From: Polytrichum commune
Lineage: Eukaryota > Streptophyta > Polytrichopsida > Polytrichales > Polytrichaceae
Direction of reading: 5' to 3'
DNA: 64,000 bases
Assembly (NCBI GenBank): GCA_950295325.1
Contig: OX485804.1
Coordinates: 68,362,033-68,426,032, forward strand
Every line of letters starts with the position of its first letter. Position 1 is the first letter of the stretch. The translations under genes were made by a program, and so were the position numbers. Of the stretch, positions 59,656-64,000 are shown in pieces. The notes below the pieces were generated by a model. That model did not search any database, was not told the origin of the DNA, and saw nothing but the letters and a program-made list of their open reading frames with translations.

Positions 59656-62600
59656 AGGGTAGGGAGAATTGAAGAAGGAAGAGGTTCATGGGTTTTTTGG
59701 AAGGTTGTCTTGAAAGGTAATCATGAGAGTTGATGAGAAACCATGTTATTTTCATGGAGTTATAAATGAATATCTTGTGTAAGGTATGGATGTGGGCACT
59801 TTTAACGACATCTGTGATTTGGCCGTTGGATCGGATCGGGAATTGCCTCATTTACTTAGCAATTGTAAATCATACATATTTCTCATTCCAAGTTTCATAA
59901 TCATAGGTGAGATGCGAATTATAAGAGGTCAAAAGTGGAGATTATTTTTTCTCTGGAGATGGTCACATAGTGTCAGCCATAAACCCCCACCCTTATGCAT
60001 CGTAGTCCGGGTAGGAGCCTATGGCTCACATGTACTTGCTTGAGTTCCCTTAGCCCTTAGAATTCCACTCCCAATACTCCAATTGTATGAATGTTTGACA
60101 CACGGTTTTTCTTCAATAGTGCATGGTCCAAATATTGAGGAATACTCCATGCCCTAGTGTCATTGTCGATCACACTCACTTATTAAACTTCCACCACACC
60201 ACACTTAGACCCTAAGCCCTACCACACTTCTCTACTTTAGAACTACCCTAAACTATTCTAAGTGAGTTCATTGGCCATGCCAATGTTACCCATTGTTTGG
60301 CTGCTTAGTCACATTTATTCAACTACCAACTCTACACTACCTCCTGAAGTCCAATTGCCTCCTTTGTTGTCTATGTTCTCTTAGCTCGTTAGCCTCTAGC
60401 TTACTGTGACCCACTTTTGTTCACCTTCCCACCGGTTATTACACCTCAGCCACCCTGGTGACCGACCCCTGGCCAACCAGTTGCCGTTTCTCCCATCCAG
60501 CGTTTCGGTCACAGGAGCAGCAACTTCCCTCCTATGGTCATCAGCTTCTCACATTCCACCAACCTGAGTCCAAACACCTTGCAAAACCTCCACCTTCTGT
60601 TTGTTGTCGTCCCAGCAGCTCACACCAAGTAAACTCTAAGCTCTATTTCGAGTGCCATGCAACCAACTAGCGCTAGTCGGTCGAGGGTTGATTATGGGTT
60701 TCTCGATGTTGCCAGCCCACCGTCTACTGCTCTTGACCAGTGGAGCACACACCCCGTAACAGTTGGCTCCTCGATCATCAGTTCGTTGATAGTTCAATTT
60801 TTCTTGAGGTCGGACAATGTTGGTGTGTTCTAGTAGCGGCAAACTCCCGAGTTGCACATCTGCAAGCCATGCTTGAATAATACTTCCGCTGTCGAATCCT
60901 AGTATCACCTCAGGTCTTTAAATTACTTCAGAGTCAACACTGACCAAAGCCAATAGCTCCCTCTGTAATTTGTGCAGCAGACAACCTTCCTCCTGTCTGT
61001 TTATCTGTCAAATCCTAGCGTTCGCCTTGTCGACCTTCGGGTAGGAGCTTCAGAATAGCATGTACCATGCTCCCTCCTTATGCCCTTAGTGCCACCGAGT
61101 TTTTCTGCCCACAATGCACAACACCGAGATGCCTCCCCTAGTTCAGCAGCTTGTCGGATTCGGCAGTCTCGGCTTGCAGGTAGGCTTTGGCCTCTGCCAA
61201 TTTCTTCATCAACCTACCGAACTCCCTTCGGCTTGGCTAAGGTGACTCAACCCACCATCTCTAGATTCAGCCACCCTTCCAGTCGCACACTGCTAGCCTT
61301 CCTCCCAACTCTACCTTACCTGCCACCATCTCTGTGAACTTCTCCTACCCCTGTACCGCCGAAGTCTAAAATTCGGCAAGGCTCCGCCTCGTGCCTCTGC
61401 TCTCCGAGGGGTCGAGTTTTTTTTTTTTTTGAGAGAGAATGAAGCTCCACCCCCCGAGCATTCCAGGGACCCCTCCCAAACATTCTCCAATTTTAGCCAC
61501 CTCTCCACTTCTTTTGGTAGGCTCCACCCTTTTCTCCCTAGTCTCTCCCAAATTAACTAACCAACAACTAACTTCAACTCTAGCTACTTGTCTTTAATTT
61601 AAGACTTGACCTCAAAAGACACTTGACCCCTACTTGGAACACTCCTTCAAGTCTTTTCGACTTAACCCCCTAAATACTCCTAACTTAGCTTGTTAGCTCG
61701 ATTCAAATTTAAACTTCCACACTTCACTCTTTTTATATTTTTGGCTACTCAAGCAAATACCAAGCCTAATGTTTTAATGGTTTTTTTAGGATTAAGAACA
61801 CATGTGGGCACAATATTGGGCTCACACATGGACCCTCTCAATTTATAAGTTACTAAATATAGAATGGTTAAAACAATGAGAGCACATAGACCAGTTTCGC
61901 TGCAACAATTCTCTTTTTGGTGCACATTCACAACAACAAGTCTTGTAATGGGCTTTCATGTACCACTCAAACCTAGGTGTTGAATTAAGAAAAGTGAGCA
62001 CATAAGGCTTACGTATTGTATAGGGTAACGTATTAGTTTGTTTTTTTTATAAGGGTAGGAATCCAAAGTGCCCTCCATGTGGGATGCACGAGGGTTGATG
62101 CAATTACATCACATAACACACTAATACTTGTGCATTTTGTACAATACATGCAATGATACACCTCAATCTTGAATATGCATTACAAATCTCAATATTTGTT
62201 ATTTGGATTTTGGAGGTTTTGGCATATGCCATTTCAAAGCTAAGATCACGAATGCAACCAAGATGGGGGGGGGGTTAAAAACAACACTCTAAGCAATGCA
62301 ACCCAAATATATGCATTTTGATGATAAGAAAATCTATACAGTGGAGGCAATTGACCATCAAGAACTACCCAAGTGAAATCTAAATCTTTCATTCAAACAT
62401 GATTTTTTTTTTTACAAATTGTGAGTGTCCTAGGTAATAGATTCCTAAGGCCAACCCTATTAAGACCCAAAGTCAGAACCACACTACCTTGATATCCTTG
62501 TGGCCATTCACCAATTCACGCAACATGTAGGTCCTCAAACAACCGTTACCCTAACTAAGCCCGTTGAACGATGATGGGTAATCCATTCCCATAATGCGTC

Positions 62601-64000
62601 AAAACCATCCCCAGTTGGTCCCATTGTCATTTGTTGTGTTGGATCTCCACCGAATGCCATGTGTGTGAGATGCCCAAGAGTTTATTGCAATACCCAACAT
62701 GTTGCCTCAAGAGATCCAGCGATGGATGTGGTTTGTCTCACAACACAAAAAACCTTGCAAACATGCATAACTTTACTAATACCTCAAATGATGACCTTAC
62801 ATGTAGCCAAAATCCAAGTGCAACATTGCAATCAACAACCTTCGAAATTGTGTTCCCTTGCAATATCATATGCATTCTTATTGTAGGCAAGTTGCTTTCT
62901 TGTAGCAATTGCCAAGCAAACTTGGGGCCACAAATTCAAACTTAGACGTAGTGCAATCCAATAAACAACGGTAAACCAAAACAATAGTAAATCATCAACA
63001 AACCACGATGTGCACAAAGCAAGCTTGTGTGGCTAAGTGACCAACACAAATTGTTCAGTGGCATGCCTCCATAGAGTACTCATTGATGCAAATGTGCTAT
63101 GAGATGCAGCTTGAGGGGTCCTCAAGTGGAATGTGTTAGGGATTGAAGCCCAAGAGATTTTGGGTGAGGCAACCACTCGGATTATAAACCTAGCACCATT
63201 CGAGCAACCTATTGGGCACATATGGTGCTTTGAGCTCCTAAGGCCATAATCAAATCCTCATACGACTTCCATGTACAAGTCTCACTGCACCTCTACTAGA
63301 GTGGGTAGAGTGGTTGGATCCAAACTTGTTTTAATGTGTCTTTTCCACCACATTAGGGCATAATAATACTTCACTAATGGGGGCACATACCCACAAACAT
63401 GAGTGACATAGGATCCAAGAGAAATTAGGGCTCTGGATGGAATGAGAACATGGAGCCATTGTTGTTTCTTTGACCATCATCATTTGCATAAGGCATTCTA
63501 CAACCTTTTCACCTCTCATTTGCTTCTTTTTCTCCTTCTCCAATCTTTTGGTCTCCCTTGAAATATGAAATTGAGACTTGTTCTCCTCTTTTATTGGTTG
63601 AATTTTCTATTTCATCTCAAGTTTTTGTTATGATGCCTGCACATAATCCACTAGGTCATGATAATTGACTTGGAATGTTCAAATGTGTGGCAGACCCTAC
63701 GTATTTGTGCTTGGAGGTGCTAGTTTAAAGAGGGCCAAAATGGAGTTTGTGCCGTTTGTTGAGGTGAATAGTGCATGCTCACGCTCCATGTTGTCTCCCC
63801 TCTCGCCATTGATTTACTGTAAACTTATGCAGTTTAGAGAGAGAGAGAGAGAGTCCCACCACCTGAGAAGTCCCTTGGTGTAGGTCATATCAAAATATAG
63901 TATGAGTGGATGTTGGTTGTGCATCCACTCATGGTATGCATACCAGTTCTTGATCCTATCTAGTCTCTCATTCAAACTCATGATAATTGTGAGTATCTAT
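59656..64000. other. Right end of window: non-coding DNA
   Basis: I found no supportable gene. The C-rich plus-strand stretch 60,400-61,500 is compositionally unlike its neighbours and might be retrotransposon sequence, but no domain is recognisable on either strand. Simple repeats include a T run at 61,419-61,430, a G run near 62,264-62,272 and an AG run at 63,836-63,852. Confidence 0.5.

Noticed and set aside
60458-61508. ORFs in the C-rich right-hand region
   Set aside because: No domain is recognisable on either strand, and stops occur in every possible extension.
1-64000. tRNA, rRNA or CRISPR arrays
   Set aside because: I saw no tRNA B-box-like GGTTCGAATCC with a fitting cloverleaf, no rRNA core sequence and no regularly spaced short repeats with unique spacers.

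Overview
This is a nuclear fragment from a land plant, dominated by transposable elements and repeats. It carries one clear host gene, an HMGB chromatin protein with short canonical introns. The HMG box, remembered rather than searched, looks more like moss, fern or gymnosperm proteins than typical flowering-plant ones, so I leave the lineage open. Coding exons sit far apart in AT-rich, stop-rich DNA, and most of the window has no gene.

Layout. 1-8.4 kb: non-coding DNA with several copies of one dispersed repeat family and a 144-bp tandem repeat. 8,438-24,295: a complete CACTA (En/Spm) transposon with 24-bp terminal inverted repeats and an ATA target duplication. Its TNP2 transposase gene (minus strand) is fully open, and a SET methyltransferase-like exon lies inside that gene's first intron. 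A divergent plus-strand TNPA-like gene is disabled by nonsense codons and a frameshift. 24.3-37.1 kb: non-coding DNA, two blocks of a degenerate ~155-bp satellite, a foldback element and a decayed Ty3/gypsy remnant. 40.7-43.2 kb: the HMGB gene (minus strand). 46,487-58,610: a second complete CACTA element of another family (TIR CACTATAAGAAA, CGA target duplication). Its TNP2 gene has four in-frame nonsense codons, whereas its divergent TNPA-like gene is open over six exons. A small TTA-flanked DNA element with a long hairpin sits in that gene's first intron. 58.6-59.66 kb: a duplicate of the HMGB 5' region; the second CACTA element is inserted in this duplicate. 59.7-64 kb: no recognisable gene.

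How it fits together. Both CACTA elements share an unusual plan: TNP2 and the TNPA-like gene point outward from a central promoter interval, and each element's introns and subterminal regions carry their own short dispersed motif (AGTAAT/TTACT in the first, GACGTC/CCACGTCA in the second). The most interesting object is the SET exon. The first TNP2 exon (transposase-associated domain) ends in phase 0 and could splice in frame either to the TNP2 core exon, giving a 1,192-aa transposase, or to the SET exon, giving a 264-aa zinc-finger-like/SET protein.
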